Assembly (NCBI GenBank): GCA_963973915.1
Contig: CAXBBM010000012.1
Coordinates: forward strand, 31,828 to 95,827
Reading direction: 5' to 3'
Length of the DNA stretch: 64,000 bases
Source: Polycyclovorans sp002706265
GTDB lineage: Bacteria > Pseudomonadota > Gammaproteobacteria > Nevskiales > Nevskiaceae
Shown here: in pieces, positions 1 to 8,580 of the stretch
Position numbering within the stretch: the first letter of the stretch is position 1
Layout: each line of letters opens with the position of its first letter
Notes under the pieces: generated by a model
Seen by the model: only the letters and a program-made list of their open reading frames with translations
Database searches by the model: none
Told to the model about the DNA's origin: nothing
Made by a program: the position numbers and the translations under genes

Positions 1-611
1 ATGGGTTTGGCTTCGCGTTTCGAGGTGATGTTGCTGTGCAGGATGACCGGCAGATCATGCTTGGCGGCGAACTCGTAAACGCGCATCAGCGCCGGGTGAT
101 TGGCGCGCGGCGTTTCGCCTTTGGTCAGCGCCGTCAGGTCATCGTGGCGGGTGAGAATTTCGCCGATGCCTTTCCACAGCCCGGGATGCATCTCCATCAT
201 CATCTCGATGTGGTTGACCGCGTTCATGTCGGTGGGATTGAAGCCGCTGATGAACGGGTGCAGGCGCGCCTGCTGCTCGGCGGGCAGGGCCAGAATGTCC
301 TGCGCCAGCATCGCGTCGGTGGCGCTGTAGTAGTAGACCGGCGCCTCGTCGCCCATGTAATAGCGAGGCTCCTTGGGCGCGGACTCCTCCCACTTTTTGA
401 TCACCCCCAGGCCCATGATCGCCACGTCGTGGATGTTGGCCTCGTCCATGGCCCTGAACAGCGCTTTCATGCCGTCGGTTTCCTGCACGAAATTGACGTA
501 ATGCAACTGCGCGTCGGTGTAGATGCGGTCGGCGGCGGCCATCGTGGGCAGCAGCAGGGCAAGCGCGGGCAGCGCACTGAGCAACACTTTGTTCACGGAC
601 ACGTCGTTCAC
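1..611 (-). CDS. Secreted amidohydrolase-family protein, C-terminus cut by window edge
   Basis: The gene reads leftward and runs off the left edge, so about 203 N-terminal residues are visible and the C-terminus is missing. The start region has hydrophobic residues ending in LLLPTMAAA, a Sec signal peptide with a plausible cleavage after AAA. The mature part reads like the first half of an amidohydrolase-type TIM barrel: RIYTDAQLHYV, then VAIMGLG, HPFISGF, WKGIGEI and finally HDLPVILHSN. These are typical strand ends of PF04909-like metal-dependent hydrolases. The substrate cannot be told. Several in-frame GTG codons (611, 602, 596) could be the start and none has a strong ribosome site. The family call is fairly safe at superfamily level only. 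Confidence 0.6.
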   Translation of the reverse strand, partial: MNDVSVNKVLLSALPALALLLPTMAAADRIYTDAQLHYVNFVQETDGMKALFRAMDEANIHDVAIMGLGVIKKWEESAPKEPRYYMGDEAPVYYYSATDAMLAQDILALPAEQQARLHPFISGFNPTDMNAVNHIEMMMEMHPGLWKGIGEILTRHDDLTALTKGETPRANHPALMRVYEFAAKHDLPVILHSNITSKREAKP

Positions 612-721
612 CGTCGTTGTTTTTATCGGCCCTCTGGCGAGGCCATTGCCGCCCAGGGTGGCGCGAAGTTTCGGTGCCCGCCGCTGAGTGCCTGCTGAAA
701 TGGCGGATTGAGCGTGCGGGC

Positions 722-2476
722 TCAGCCTGCGAGCAGGGTCTGGAAGGCACTGGCCACGCCCGCCAGTGACTCGCCGGCCACCAGGCCGGCGGCCACGGCA
801 ATCAGGTTGCGCAGCGCCCAGTGCGGCGCCAGGCGCTGCACGCCGGCGGCCAGCAGCGCGCCCAGGCAGAGCCCGAAGGCGATCCACGCCGGAATCACGA
901 ACGCCAGCCCCAGCGCCGCCGGGCTGGGTGCCCAGCGCGCCCGGTGGGGCGGCGCCCTGAATTGCCAGAAGGCCAGTGCCAGCCCGGCCAGTCCGCCGAT
1001 CAGCGCGGCCGGCAGGCTCAGCGGCGGCAGGGCGCCCACCCCTGCGGCCATCACCTCGGCCACGGCCTTCCAGGTGGCGACCGCGGGGGCCGGCCACTCG
1101 GGCGTCAGCAGCATGGTCATCGGGTCGGGAATCAGCAGGCTGTAGCTGAGACTGCCGACGATCGAGCCCACCAGCACCCCCAGCAGTTGGGCGGCGAACA
1201 GCGGGGCGGGACGGGCGCCAAGCAGCGCGCCTGCCTTCAGGTCATTGAGCAGGTCGCCGGTCTGGCCCGCCGCGCCGCCGGTGACGTTGGCGCCCATCAG
1301 GTTGGCCGTGGCCGTGCCGGGTGCCATGGCGCCCACGCCCAGCTGGGCGATCTTGCCCAGCGCCCCGATGGGCGGAATGCCGGTTTCTCCGACCACGCGG
1401 GCGGCAACGATCGCCAGTCCCGCCGCCATGACCACGGCGGCCAGCGCGACGATCACTGCAATGTCGAACAGCGCCACCTGCAGACTCACGGTGAGGCAGA
1501 CGGCCGCGACGCTGCCGGGCACGAACCAGCGCCACGGCAGGGGCAGCCCGGCACGCGGCGCCGCGTTGTCACTGGCTGCGGTGCGGCGACGCCCCAGCCA
1601 CAGGCTTGCCAGCGCGCCGGTGGTCATCAGCGTCACGCCGGGCCAGATCAGCCAGCCCACCAGTTCGTTGAACCACAGGCCATCGGCCGGGCCGGGGGTG
1701 ACCAGCCCATTGGCCAGCAACCATGGCGCCAGCCCCAGCCAGGCGACCAGCGCGCCGAGCAACAGCGACAGGCCCGCACGCGGGCCGATGATGGCGCCGA
1801 AGCCGATCATCAGCAGCGAGCCATCCAGCCCGATGCCGAGCTGCTTGAAGCCCACGCTGGGCAGGGCGCCGCCGCCCAGTGACAGGCTCCCCGGCAGACT
1901 GGCGCGCAAGGGCGTGCCCACGGCATCCGACACCAGTTTCACCGTCGCCGAAACCGCGGCCGCCAGCCCCAGCCAGCGCAGACGGCTGTGCGCTTCGCGG
2001 CCGTCGCCGTGGATGCTCGACAGCGCTTCGGCCGCGGCCGTGCCCTCCGGGAAGGGCAGGTGTCCGCCGGCAATGAAGCGCGCGTGCAGCAGCGCGGCAA
2101 TCGCCACGCCGAGCACGCTCACCGAAAACACCCAGAGCATCAGCTGCACGCCTTGCGGCGCCGGCCCGCCCAGCAGGGTCAGGGCGGGAATGGGCGCCAC
2201 CAGCCCACCCGAAATAATCGAGGCCGACGATGAGGCGGTGGTCTGGTTGATGAGGTTTTCCGGCAGACCCCAGTGGCGCGCGCCGGCCAGATTCTGCATC
2301 AGCCGCCAGAAGGCGATGCCCAGCAGCGCGCTGGCGATCGACATGTTGAATGACCAGCCAATCTTCAGGCCGCTGTAGATGTTGCAGGGTGTGAGCAGCG
2401 CCCCGAGCGCTGCGCCGGTGAGCAGGGCGCGCGCCGTGAGCGCGGGCTGGACGGCGGCGGCAGGCGTGGCCTTCAT
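722..2476 (-). CDS. OPT-family oligopeptide/metal-chelate transporter
   Basis: This 584-aa, very hydrophobic inner-membrane protein carries the hallmarks of the OPT superfamily. Near the N-terminus it has GALLTPCNIYSGLKIGWSF, followed by a Ser-rich stretch (TTASSSASIISGG). A central segment reads ETGIPPIGALGKIAQL, as in bacterial OPT proteins. Around a dozen or more hydrophobic segments are visible. Family members import small peptides or metal-siderophore complexes by proton symport, and the actual substrate cannot be read here. The gene lies alone on the minus strand, downstream of the divergent gbsR-cyd operon with a 180-bp gap. Its length is in the usual bacterial OPT range. The ATG is preceded by only a weak ribosome site. 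Confidence 0.85.
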   Translation of the reverse strand: MKATPAAAVQPALTARALLTGAALGALLTPCNIYSGLKIGWSFNMSIASALLGIAFWRLMQNLAGARHWGLPENLINQTTASSSASIISGGLVAPIPALTLLGGPAPQGVQLMLWVFSVSVLGVAIAALLHARFIAGGHLPFPEGTAAAEALSSIHGDGREAHSRLRWLGLAAAVSATVKLVSDAVGTPLRASLPGSLSLGGGALPSVGFKQLGIGLDGSLLMIGFGAIIGPRAGLSLLLGALVAWLGLAPWLLANGLVTPGPADGLWFNELVGWLIWPGVTLMTTGALASLWLGRRRTAASDNAAPRAGLPLPWRWFVPGSVAAVCLTVSLQVALFDIAVIVALAAVVMAAGLAIVAARVVGETGIPPIGALGKIAQLGVGAMAPGTATANLMGANVTGGAAGQTGDLLNDLKAGALLGARPAPLFAAQLLGVLVGSIVGSLSYSLLIPDPMTMLLTPEWPAPAVATWKAVAEVMAAGVGALPPLSLPAALIGGLAGLALAFWQFRAPPHRARWAPSPAALGLAFVIPAWIAFGLCLGALLAAGVQRLAPHWALRNLIAVAAGLVAGESLAGVASAFQTLLAG

Positions 2477-2628
2477 GGCCTGAGTCTAGCCCGCATGCTT
2501 TGCCGGGCGCCTGCACGCGCTGGGCCGACCCCGGCGGTGGCGCAGGGTTCATCGACCCGCGCAGTGGGGTCGTGGGCGCCCGCGCGTTTCAAAGGGGCGC
2601 TTGCTGCGGACCGTCATTCGGGTTAGCG

Positions 2629-2650
2629 TGTTTCAGTATTTTCTGAAACA
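2629..2650. promoter_or_regulatory. Perfect palindrome, candidate GbsR-type operator
   Basis: TGTTTCAG and CTGAAACA form perfect 8-bp arms around a 6-bp AT-only spacer (TATTTT). The element ends 6 bp before the ATG of the MarR/GbsR-type regulator. It sits where a repressor would block transcription or translation, and dyads of this size suit dimeric winged-helix MarR-family proteins. The assignment to the adjacent regulator is inference from position. Confidence 0.65.
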
Positions 2651-2656
2651 ACAGAC

Positions 2657-3259
2657 ATGACCGAACTCACACAGCGTTTCGTGTTGCACTTTGGCGAGAT
2701 GGGCTCGCGCTGGGGCATCAACCGTACGGTGGGTCAGATGTATGCCTATCTGGTGGCCAGCCCGTCGCCCCGCTGCGCGGAGGAAATCGCCGCCGCCTTG
2801 CAGGTGTCACGCTCCAACGTCAGCATGGGCCTGAAGGAGTTGGACAGCTGGCAATTGCTCAAGCGCAATCATGTGCCCGGTGACCGGCGTGAGTTCTTCA
2901 CCGCCCACGGCGATGCCTGGGACATCTTCAAGCGGCTGGCCGAACAACGGCTGGCGCGCGAAATCGCCCCGACCCTGAGCATGCTGCGCGAGGCGCTGAT
3001 GGAACCGGCGGCCGAAGACGACGTGTATCTGCGGCGGCGCATGCGCGACATGCACGACCTGATCGAACGCCTGACGGGCTGGTTTGCCGACGTGCAGCGG
3101 CTGGAACGCAGCACCCTCGACCGCCTGCTGACGCTGGGCAGTGGCGTGGTCAAACTGCTGGAGCACACCGGTCGTTTCAGCACGACCCCGACCGCCAAGC
3201 CGCGCCTCGAACCGGCGCTGGGTGGCACGCAGATTCTGGAGCGTCACGATGGACATTGA
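2657..3259 (+). CDS. GbsR/MarR-family transcriptional regulator of the cyd operon
   Basis: The 200-aa protein matches the COG1510 GbsR-type branch of MarR regulators. It begins with a helix ending FGEMGSRWGINRTVGQMYAY, followed by a winged helix (AEEIAAALQVSRSNVSMGLK as recognition region, and the wing GDRREFFTA). A helical C-terminal dimerisation part follows. Its stop overlaps the cydA start by 11 bp, so the two genes are surely co-transcribed and it is very likely the local regulator of the bd oxidase. A perfect 22-bp palindrome ends 6 bp upstream of the ATG, which suggests autoregulation. No Shine-Dalgarno sequence precedes the ATG, so translation may be weak or leaderless. Confidence 0.85.
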   Translation: MTELTQRFVLHFGEMGSRWGINRTVGQMYAYLVASPSPRCAEEIAAALQVSRSNVSMGLKELDSWQLLKRNHVPGDRREFFTAHGDAWDIFKRLAEQRLAREIAPTLSMLREALMEPAAEDDVYLRRRMRDMHDLIERLTGWFADVQRLERSTLDRLLTLGSGVVKLLEHTGRFSTTPTAKPRLEPALGGTQILERHDGH

Positions 3260-4604
3260 AGCCCTGCTGCTCGCCCGCATCCAGTTCGCGGCCAACATCA
3301 CGTTTCACATTCTGTTTCCGAGCATCACCATTGCGCTGGGCTGGCTGCTGCTGTTCTTCAAGCTGCGCCACAACGCCACCGGCGATGCCCGCTGGAAGCG
3401 GCTCTACGGCTTCTGGGTGAAGGTGTTTGCCCTGTCGTTCGCGATGGGTGTGGTCAGCGGCATCGTCATGAGCTTCCAGTTCGGCACCAACTGGCCGGGC
3501 TTCATGGAAAAGGTGGGCAACATTGCCGGGCCGCTGCTGGCCTACGAGGTGCTGACGGCGTTCTTCATGGAGGCCACCTTCCTCGGCATCATGCTCTACG
3601 GTCAGGGGCGGGTGTCCAACCGCATCCACACGCTGGCGACCCTGCTGGTGTGCGTGGGCACGTCGTTGTCGGCGTTCTGGATCATCGCGCTCAATTCGTG
3701 GATGCACACGCCCGCCGGCTTCGAGATGCGTGAGGGCGTGGCCCACGCCGTGGACTGGTGGGCGATTGTCTTCAACCCGTCCATGCCCTACCGGCTGGTG
3801 CACATGATGCTCGCCTCGGGCCTGACCATCTCGTTTCTGGTGGCCGGGCTGTCGGCGTTTCGCCTGCTGCGCGGGTCCACGGCCGATGACGCACGGCTGG
3901 GGCTGAAGGTGGGCGTGACGCTGGCGGCGGTGCTGATTCCGGTGCAGATTCTGGTGGGCGACCTGCACGGGCTCAACACCCTCAAGCATCAGCCGGCCAA
4001 GATCGCGGCCATGGAGGGGCTGTGGGAAACCACCGAAGGGGCGCCCCTGCTGCTGTTCGCGCTGCCCGACGAAACCACCCGCAGCAACCGTTTCGAGCTG
4101 GCCGTGCCCAACATGGCGTCACTGATTCTGACCCACGACCTGAACGGTGAAGTGAAAGGGCTGAACGCCTTCGAGGGCGAGCACCCGCGGGTTGCGCCGA
4201 TGTTCTGGAGCTTTCGCATCATGGTCGGCATGGGCATGTTGATGCTTGCAGCCAGTTGGCTGTCGGCGGCCCTGCTGTGGCGGCGCGGCACGCTGCCGCC
4301 GCTGTTGCTGCGGGGCCTGGTGGCCATGAGTCTGTGCGGCTGGGTGGCCATTGTCGCCGGCTGGTACACCACCGAAATGGGCCGACAGCCGTGGCTGGTC
4401 TATGGCGTGCTGCGCACCGCCGACGCGGCGGCGGCCAACGTCGGGGCCGGGCTGATCTGGACCTCGCTGGCGGTTTATCTGGCCCTGTACGCGGCCCTGA
4501 CCGTGGCCTACGTGCTGGTGCTGTTTCACATGGCCTACAAGCAGGATGCCAACGGGCCGCAGGCCAGCCCGCTGGCCAACACCCTCAAGGAGCAAGCCGA
4601 ATGA
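3249..4604 (+). CDS. cydA: Cytochrome bd-type quinol oxidase subunit I (short Q-loop, CIO type)
   Basis: This is subunit I of cytochrome bd, which oxidises ubiquinol and reduces oxygen to water in the inner membrane. It carries the haem-binding regions: N-terminal TFHILFPS with an axial His near residue 19, the AYEVLTAFFMEATFLG segment with the conserved glutamates, YRLVHMMLASG with a second axial His, and GRQPWLVYGVLRT near the end. At 451 aa it lacks the long C-terminal Q-loop insertion of E. coli CydA, which fits the cyanide-insensitive (CioA) branch. The ATG at 3249 is preceded by GGAG and overlaps the regulator gene. A longer upstream reading frame exists but would not begin with the conserved N-terminal helix. 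Confidence 0.95.
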   Translation: MDIEALLLARIQFAANITFHILFPSITIALGWLLLFFKLRHNATGDARWKRLYGFWVKVFALSFAMGVVSGIVMSFQFGTNWPGFMEKVGNIAGPLLAYEVLTAFFMEATFLGIMLYGQGRVSNRIHTLATLLVCVGTSLSAFWIIALNSWMHTPAGFEMREGVAHAVDWWAIVFNPSMPYRLVHMMLASGLTISFLVAGLSAFRLLRGSTADDARLGLKVGVTLAAVLIPVQILVGDLHGLNTLKHQPAKIAAMEGLWETTEGAPLLLFALPDETTRSNRFELAVPNMASLILTHDLNGEVKGLNAFEGEHPRVAPMFWSFRIMVGMGMLMLAASWLSAALLWRRGTLPPLLLRGLVAMSLCGWVAIVAGWYTTEMGRQPWLVYGVLRTADAAAANVGAGLIWTSLAVYLALYAALTVAYVLVLFHMAYKQDANGPQASPLANTLKEQAE

Positions 4605-5653
4605 TTCCCACCGACCTGGTTGGCGGCGCCTTCTGGCTGCCGTTGGCGTTCGTGATCATGATGGGCTTGGCCATGCTGCTCTACGTGGTGCTGGACGGCT
4701 ACGACCTGGGCGTGGGCATGCTGCTGCCGGGCGCCACGTCAGAGGCCGAGCGCGACACCATGATCTCGGCCATCGGCCCGTTCTGGGATGCCAACGAAAC
4801 CTGGCTGGTGTTGGGCGTTGGCATTCTGCTGGTCGCCTTTCCGCTGGCGCACGGCATCATCCTCACCAACCTGTATCTGCCCGTCACCCTGATGCTGGCC
4901 GGGCTGATCTTGCGTGGGGTGGCTTTCGACTTCAGGGTCAAGGCGCGGGTGCGCCACAAGCACCGCTGGGACAAGGCGTTCTTTTGCGGCAGCACGCTGG
5001 CGGCATTCTCGCAGGGGCTGATGCTGGGCCAACTGGTCAGCGGCTTTGGTGATGACCTGCTCAGCTGGGTGTTCTCCGCCGGCATCGGCCTCGGCGTGGT
5101 GGGCGGTTACTGCCTGCTGGGCGCCGGCTGGCTGATCCTGAAAACCGAGGGTCGCCTGCAGCGCGCCGCCGTGGGCTGGGCGCGCGGCGCTCTGGTGGTC
5201 AGCGCCTTCGGCATCGCGGCGGTGTCGGTGGCGACGCCGTTCATGAGCACCGTCATCTTCAAAAAATGGTTCTCGGTTGAAACCTTCTTCGCGCTGATGC
5301 CGATTCCGCTGATGAGCGTGGCGGTGGTGGCCCTGCTGTTCCTGTTTCTCACCCGGCTGGGGCAGGACATGGACGGCAGTCACCTGCGCGGCATCGACCG
5401 CTGGGTCTGGGCCCCGTTCGCCGGTTCCGTCGTTCTGTTCGTGCTGGCCTTCATGGGGCTGGCCTACAGCCTGTTTCCGTATCTGGTGCTCGACCACGTG
5501 ACCATCTGGGAAGCGGCCAGCGCGCCCGAATCGCTGGCGGTGATTTTCGGTGGCGCGATCATCGTGGTGCCCACCATCCTCTGCTACACGGTGTTTTTGT
5601 ACCGGGTGTTTGGCGGCAAGGCCCAGCCCCTGCGCTACGAGCAGGAAGACTAA
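4601..5653 (+). CDS. cydB: Cytochrome bd-type quinol oxidase subunit II
   Basis: This is the 350-aa partner subunit of the bd oxidase, with about eight membrane segments. Recognisable parts are YVVLDGYDLGVGMLLP, the GPFWDANETWLVLGVG motif typical of CydB, and FDFRVKARV after the third helix. It overlaps cydA by 4 bp (ATGA), so translation is probably coupled. No small CydX/YbgT-like reading frame follows. The stop is 7 bp from the end of a convergent gene. Confidence 0.95.
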   Translation: MIPTDLVGGAFWLPLAFVIMMGLAMLLYVVLDGYDLGVGMLLPGATSEAERDTMISAIGPFWDANETWLVLGVGILLVAFPLAHGIILTNLYLPVTLMLAGLILRGVAFDFRVKARVRHKHRWDKAFFCGSTLAAFSQGLMLGQLVSGFGDDLLSWVFSAGIGLGVVGGYCLLGAGWLILKTEGRLQRAAVGWARGALVVSAFGIAAVSVATPFMSTVIFKKWFSVETFFALMPIPLMSVAVVALLFLFLTRLGQDMDGSHLRGIDRWVWAPFAGSVVLFVLAFMGLAYSLFPYLVLDHVTIWEAASAPESLAVIFGGAIIVVPTILCYTVFLYRVFGGKAQPLRYEQED

Positions 5654-5660
5654 GGCCAGA

Positions 5661-6044
5661 TCAGGCGACGTCGGGCCGCGGGTCGGTGTGGCGCCGCATC
5701 GGCAACTCGGCCGTGGAACGGCCGCCGGGCAGGGCCTGCCGCAGGCCTTCCCACCAGAGGCGCACGGCCGCCCGGTTGACGGCCAGTTGCTGCTGGCGCC
5801 GCCGGTCGCCACTGGGCGTCAGTTCCAGCTTCGGCCCATCGTCGTCATTCTCGTCATCGACCCAGCGCAGCGCGCCGCAGCGCACCAGCGCGCGTACGCC
5901 CAGATCGAGATCGGTCGCGCGTAGGTGGGTCGCTGGCCATTGCGCTTCAAGGTCTGCCGGGTCAAGCCGCCCGCCCGCCCTGATACGAAAGTGGCTGAAG
6001 AGGCCCAGCAGCACCGATTCCACCGTTTTTGGGGTCACTTTCAT
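5661..6044 (-). CDS. Small hypothetical protein, possible winged-helix fold
   Basis: This is a 127-aa protein starting MKVTPKTVESVLLGLFSHF. The ATG at 6044 has a good ribosome site (GAGGAG, 6 bp upstream), which favours it over the longer frame. The sequence alternates short helices with a central segment DLGVRALVRCGALRW, an acidic run DDENDDDGP, and a basic Gln-rich helix. The helix-turn pattern followed by a strand pair (ALRWVDDE / PKLELTPSG) resembles a winged helix, but no family is recognised. It lies downstream of fbp in the same direction after a 135-bp gap and converges on cydB. Confidence 0.6.
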   Translation of the reverse strand: MKVTPKTVESVLLGLFSHFRIRAGGRLDPADLEAQWPATHLRATDLDLGVRALVRCGALRWVDDENDDDGPKLELTPSGDRRRQQQLAVNRAAVRLWWEGLRQALPGGRSTAELPMRRHTDPRPDVA

Positions 6045-6179
6045 GTTGGGCTCCTCAGCTGCGTTCGCGACGATTCCGCGCAGCGTAAGGCAGGCCCAAA
6101 GGGGGGGCTCTGGTGTGAATGCCCCAAAACGGCGCGCGCGCCGACCAGCGGTCACGCTGGCCCCGCGAGCGGTGCGGCC

Positions 6180-7190
6180 TCAGTTGATGTGATAGCCGAC
6201 CAGGCGCTCGACCTCTTCACGCGAACCCATGATGACCGGCACGCGCTGATGCAGTTTTTCGGGCACAAGGTCGAGAATGCGGCTGCGGCCGGTGCTGGCG
6301 GCACCGCCGGCCTGCTCGACGATCAGGCTCATCGGATTGGCCTCGTACATCAGACGCAGCTTGCCGCCCTGCTTGTGGGTTTTCGCGTCGATCGGATACA
6401 TGAACACGCCGCCGCGGGTGATGATGCGGTGCACGTCGGCGACCATCGAGGCCACCCAGCGCATGTTGAAATCGGCCCCGCGTGGGCCGTCCTTGCCGGC
6501 CAGGCATTCATCGATGTAGCGCTTGACCGGCGCTTCCCAGTGGCGCGCGTTGGAGGTGTTGATGGAGAACTCGCGCGTGTGCACGGGAATCTTCACGTCG
6601 CGCTGGGTGAGCACGAAGCTGCCCTGTTCACGGTCCAGGGTAAACACGTGTACGCCGTACCCCAGCGTCAGCACCAGCAGGGTGGACGGGCCATAGACGG
6701 TGTACCCGGCCGCCACCTGAGCGGTGCCCGGTTGCAGGAAGGCCTCATCGGTAGACGGATCAACGCCTTCGGGCGCCCGCAACACCGAAAAGATGGTCCC
6801 GACCGAAATGTTCACGTCGATGTTGGACGAGCCGTCCAGTGGGTCGAACAGCAACAGATAGCCGCCCTGCGGGTACTCGCCGGGAATGCAGCTGGGGTGG
6901 TCCATTTCTTCAGACGCCATGCCGGCCAGATGCCCGCCCCATTCATTGGCTTGCAACAGAATCTCGTTCGACAGCACATCGAGCTTTTTCTGCGCCTCGC
7001 CCTGGATGTTGCCGGTGCCGGCATCGCCCAGTACGCCGCCCAGTGCGCCTTTGCTGACGGCGATGGAGATGCGCTTGCAGGCGCGGGCCACCACTTCGAG
7101 CAGCAGTCGCAATTCGGCATTGAGCGTGCCGTGCGCGCGTTGCTCCTCGATCAGGAATTGGGTCAGCGAAACGGGATTGTTGTGGGTCAT
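6180..7190 (-). CDS. fbp: Fructose-1,6-bisphosphatase class I
   Basis: The 336-aa protein hydrolyses fructose-1,6-bisphosphate to fructose-6-phosphate, the committed step of gluconeogenesis. The metal and substrate site LLLFDPLDGSSNIDVNIS is intact. Further class I signatures are GTIFSVLRAPEG, GGVFMYPID and KLRLMYEANPMS. Length matches bacterial class I enzymes. The start codon is 1 bp after the stop of mscL, so the two form one transcription unit. Confidence 0.95.
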   Translation of the reverse strand: MTHNNPVSLTQFLIEEQRAHGTLNAELRLLLEVVARACKRISIAVSKGALGGVLGDAGTGNIQGEAQKKLDVLSNEILLQANEWGGHLAGMASEEMDHPSCIPGEYPQGGYLLLFDPLDGSSNIDVNISVGTIFSVLRAPEGVDPSTDEAFLQPGTAQVAAGYTVYGPSTLLVLTLGYGVHVFTLDREQGSFVLTQRDVKIPVHTREFSINTSNARHWEAPVKRYIDECLAGKDGPRGADFNMRWVASMVADVHRIITRGGVFMYPIDAKTHKQGGKLRLMYEANPMSLIVEQAGGAASTGRSRILDLVPEKLHQRVPVIMGSREEVERLVGYHIN

Positions 7191-7191
7191 G

Positions 7192-7596
7192 TCAGGGTTT
7201 TTTCAGCAGGTCGCGGATTTCGGTGAGCAGCTTTTCTTCAGCGCTGGGCGCGGGCGGGGCCGGCGGTGGCGCCGGGGCGGCCTCTTCCTTGGCCTTGAGG
7301 CGGTTGTACAGCTTGATGAACATGAAGACGGCGAAGGCGACGATGATGAAGTCGACGATCGTCTGAATCAGCTTGCCGTAGCCGATGGTGACGGCGGGCG
7401 CGTCGGCGGTAGCGGCCTTGAGCACGATCACCAGGTCGGCAAAATCAACCCCGCCGACCAGCATGCCGACCACCGGCATGACCACGTCGGCCACCAGCGA
7501 CGATACGATTTTGCCGAATGCGGCGCCGATCACCACCGCCACCGCAAGGTCGATGACGTTGCCGCGCAGCGCGAACTTCTTGAATTCTGACAGCAT
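7192..7596 (-). CDS. mscL: Large-conductance mechanosensitive channel
   Basis: This 134-aa inner-membrane channel opens under membrane tension to release solutes on hypo-osmotic shock. It begins MLSEFKKFALRGNVIDLAV, the family's N-terminal amphipathic helix and first pore helix. The second membrane helix (TIVDFIIVAFAVFMFIK) follows, then a Pro/Ala linker and the cytoplasmic helix EEKLLTEIRDLL. The ATG at 7596 has GAGG about 9 bp upstream and is chosen over a longer frame. The neighbour fbp starts 1 bp downstream. Confidence 0.95.
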   Translation of the reverse strand: MLSEFKKFALRGNVIDLAVAVVIGAAFGKIVSSLVADVVMPVVGMLVGGVDFADLVIVLKAATADAPAVTIGYGKLIQTIVDFIIVAFAVFMFIKLYNRLKAKEEAAPAPPPAPPAPSAEEKLLTEIRDLLKKP

Positions 7597-7630
7597 GGGA
7601 ACGACCTCAGGGTCTGAAGGTGAGCGGAGT

Positions 7631-8488
7631 TTACGGCGCTTCGGCCAAGGCTTGCGACAGGTCGGTGTAGCGGGGTGTGAACCCCAGCACATCGCGCATG
7701 CGGGTCACCTGCAGTCGCTTGGCGCCCTCGATGAACGACCACTGCGCGGGGGTGAACACCTTTCGCGCCTCGGCGTACGAGATGGCCGGCGGCCGGGGGA
7801 TTCCAAAATGATCGGCAATGCGAAAGAAGTAGTCCGTCATGGTCGTGGGATGCCCATCGCCCACGTGGTAGACCTGCCCGGCAACGCCGCGCTCGGCGGC
7901 GCGCAGGGCCACCGCCGCAAGGTCTTCGGCGTGGATGCGATTGGACGGCGGCGCCTCGGCAGGATCGATCACCGGCGTACCGGCGCGCAGCCGGGCCAGC
8001 GGCCAGCGGCCGGGCCCGTAAATGCCGGGAATGCGCAGCACCACCGCATCCAGGCCCGCCGCACGCAGCGCGGTTTCGGCATCCAGCCGCCGCCGGCCAC
8101 GGTCGTGCAGGGGCTCAGTGGGCTCGTCCTCGTCAATCCAGCGGCCGCCGCAATCGCCATAGACCCCGGTCGTGGAGCCGTAGACGACGCGGCGCCCGGC
8201 CAGCTGCGGCAGATACCGGCGCACGCGCGTGTCGACCACGCCCGCACGCGGTGGCGGCGCGCACCAGAACACGGTGGCAGCGGCTGGCAGCGCGCTGGCG
8301 ATCTCGGCGTCCAGATCGAGGCGATGCGGCGTCACGCCCGCCTCGCGCAGCTGGATGGCCGCCGCGTCGCGACGGACGATGCCGGTCACGGTGGCGCCCG
8401 CGTTCTGCAACTGCCGGGCAATGCGCAGCCCCACATCGCCGCAGCCGACGATCAGGGCCGTGTGTTGAGATAAGGCAAGGGTGTTCAT
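7631..8488 (-). CDS. NAD(P)-binding SDR/epimerase-like protein (YeeZ type)
   Basis: A 285-aa extended short-chain dehydrogenase/epimerase-like protein. The Rossmann nucleotide site reads ALIVGCGDVGLRIARQL near residue 15. YGSTTGVYGD supplies the Ser/Thr and Tyr region, and VLRIPGIYGPGRWPL is a typical strand-6 motif. The C-terminal half contains HAEDLAAVALRA and VYHVGDG. It is closest in style to YeeZ/COG0451 proteins of unknown substrate. The ATG at 8488 starts right before the Rossmann strand, so the longer frame is rejected. It lies 34 bp upstream of mscL on the same strand and may belong to that operon. Confidence 0.8.
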   Translation of the reverse strand: MNTLALSQHTALIVGCGDVGLRIARQLQNAGATVTGIVRRDAAAIQLREAGVTPHRLDLDAEIASALPAAATVFWCAPPPRAGVVDTRVRRYLPQLAGRRVVYGSTTGVYGDCGGRWIDEDEPTEPLHDRGRRRLDAETALRAAGLDAVVLRIPGIYGPGRWPLARLRAGTPVIDPAEAPPSNRIHAEDLAAVALRAAERGVAGQVYHVGDGHPTTMTDYFFRIADHFGIPRPPAISYAEARKVFTPAQWSFIEGAKRLQVTRMRDVLGFTPRYTDLSQALAEAP

Positions 8489-8580
8489 TGTCGTATTGTC
8501 GCGCCCCAGCGAACCCTTGCGCTGACCGAGGGGTCGTAGCCCAACCGCATCCCCATTGCTTGCCAACCGGAGCCCCCACC

